DNA from: Symbiodinium natans
Lineage: Eukaryota; Sar; Dinophyceae; Suessiales; Symbiodiniaceae
Assembly: GCA_905221605.1 (NCBI GenBank)
Contig: CAJNDS010000300.1
Coordinates: 157,501 to 171,199 of the forward strand
Length of the DNA stretch: 13,699 bases
Direction of reading: 5' to 3'
Part shown: positions 13,192 through 13,699 of the stretch, piece after piece
Position numbering within the stretch: the stretch's first letter is position 1
How the letters are laid out: the number at the start of each line of letters is the position of its first letter
Translations under genes and position numbers: made by a program
The notes under the pieces: generated by a model
Database searches by the model: none
What the model saw: only the letters and a program-made list of their open reading frames with translations
Told to the model about the DNA's origin: nothing

Positions 13192-13699
13192 GTGTCACGC
13201 AATGTGAGTCGGGGTCAAAACCACCGTTCTCTCGCGCGTGAGTGGGTGCCAGGCAAGTTGCATGCTATCTTTGATAAGCAGTTGACGGAAGCGTTGCACC
13301 AAGTTGAACTTGAGCGTGCTGAAGTTCAGGTTGAGCCCAATGCATGTTATGTAGTGGCCGATGCTCGACAGTTATCGACGTTTGCAGAATGGGGGTGGAG
13401 CTCAGAAACCGACTTGGTTTGGCGTTTCGGGATCGTTTTTGTTTGTAGGCCTTGTTGTCACACACGTGTCATTTTCGACAAACTCAGAAGGCCGTCAGGG
13501 GTCGGGTCATGTTTTGATGGTTTTGGGAGAGGCAGGGGGAGGGAGAGGGGGCGGGGGGAGGGGAGAGGGGGAGAACCCACCAGGAACCCTCACCCTGCTT
13601 GCGGGGGTCAAGGTTTGATAAGTCGATTGCGGGGCCTGGACAGGCTCGGCATGCTCGGCGTACAGCTTCTGCATGCCGGAGGCGGTTCACTTTCTTCCC
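13192..13699 (+). CDS. Partial coding region open to the window edge, unrecognised
   Basis: The frame opens after TGA at 13189-13191 and has no stop through the last base, 169 codons. The first half is strongly protein-like: RSLAREWVPGKLHAIFDKQL, TEALHQVELERAEVQVEPNA, CYVVADARQLSTFAEWGWSS, ETDLVWRFGIVFV. It has balanced hydrophobic and charged residues and even codon third positions. A likely acceptor is GTGCCAG before GCAAG (13252-13253), or another AG upstream, since there is no ATG at the start. From about 13525 the same frame crosses a purine-rich tract and becomes Arg/Gly/Glu-rich (FGRGRGRERGRGEGRGGEP). That part may be intron or a true RG-rich tail. The - strand frames here look fortuitous. 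I recognise no family. Confidence 0.5.
   Translation, partial: MSRNVSRGQNHRSLAREWVPGKLHAIFDKQLTEALHQVELERAEVQVEPNACYVVADARQLSTFAEWGWSSETDLVWRFGIVFVCRPCCHTRVIFDKLRRPSGVGSCFDGFGRGRGRERGRGEGRGGEPTRNPHPACGGQGLISRLRGLDRLGMLGVQLLHAGGGSLSS
13525..13571 (+). repeat. G-rich purine tract with G-quadruplex potential
   Basis: At least six runs of three to six G are separated by one to five bases, mostly A. This satisfies the usual pattern for an intramolecular G-quadruplex on the + strand. It lies within the open frame that runs off the window end. Confidence 0.75.

Overview
The window looks like nuclear DNA from a microbial eukaryote with TTTAGGG-type telomeres, most plausibly an alveolate alga such as a dinoflagellate or chromerid. 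The reasons are intron-split open frames with GT...AG boundaries (often AG followed by G), short introns, CCCTAAA heptamers, mixed GC content, simple repeats and a tandemly duplicated gene. There are no operons, bacterial ribosome binding sites, rRNAs or tRNAs that I could recognise. The lineage call is inference; no spliced-leader motif was found.

The main structure is a diverged tandem duplication. Copy A runs from the left edge to about 5280 and copy B from about 9022 to about 12490. The copies are joined by many near-identical blocks and broken by large indels. In B a chain of eight candidate exons (8818-12098) can be joined through GT...AG introns in consistent phase, giving one otherwise unrecognised protein with a short F-box-like stretch in exon 6 and a helical C-terminal domain in exon 8. 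In A the same exons carry at least four single-base shifts, a 557-bp loss, a 62-bp loss and a lost splice donor. A is best read as a decaying paralogue, although its exon 8 entry frame is cleaner than B's.

The 4831-8231 interval between the copies holds a diverged downstream segment shared in pieces with B, a candidate acidic exon (5509-5700), a hairpin-rich island (6190-7225) with interstitial telomere-like repeats, a possible exon at 7289-7633 and a CA/CG-rich repeat. Just upstream of B is another candidate exon (8232-8621).

Right of copy B are an inverted-repeat element (12612-12946), homopolymeric C and G tracts, and a frame that opens at 13192 and runs off the window without a stop, with convincing protein-like sequence in its first half. 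No known defence, mobile or biosynthetic system was recognised. The most informative content is the fate of the two gene copies and the unexplained structured island between them.
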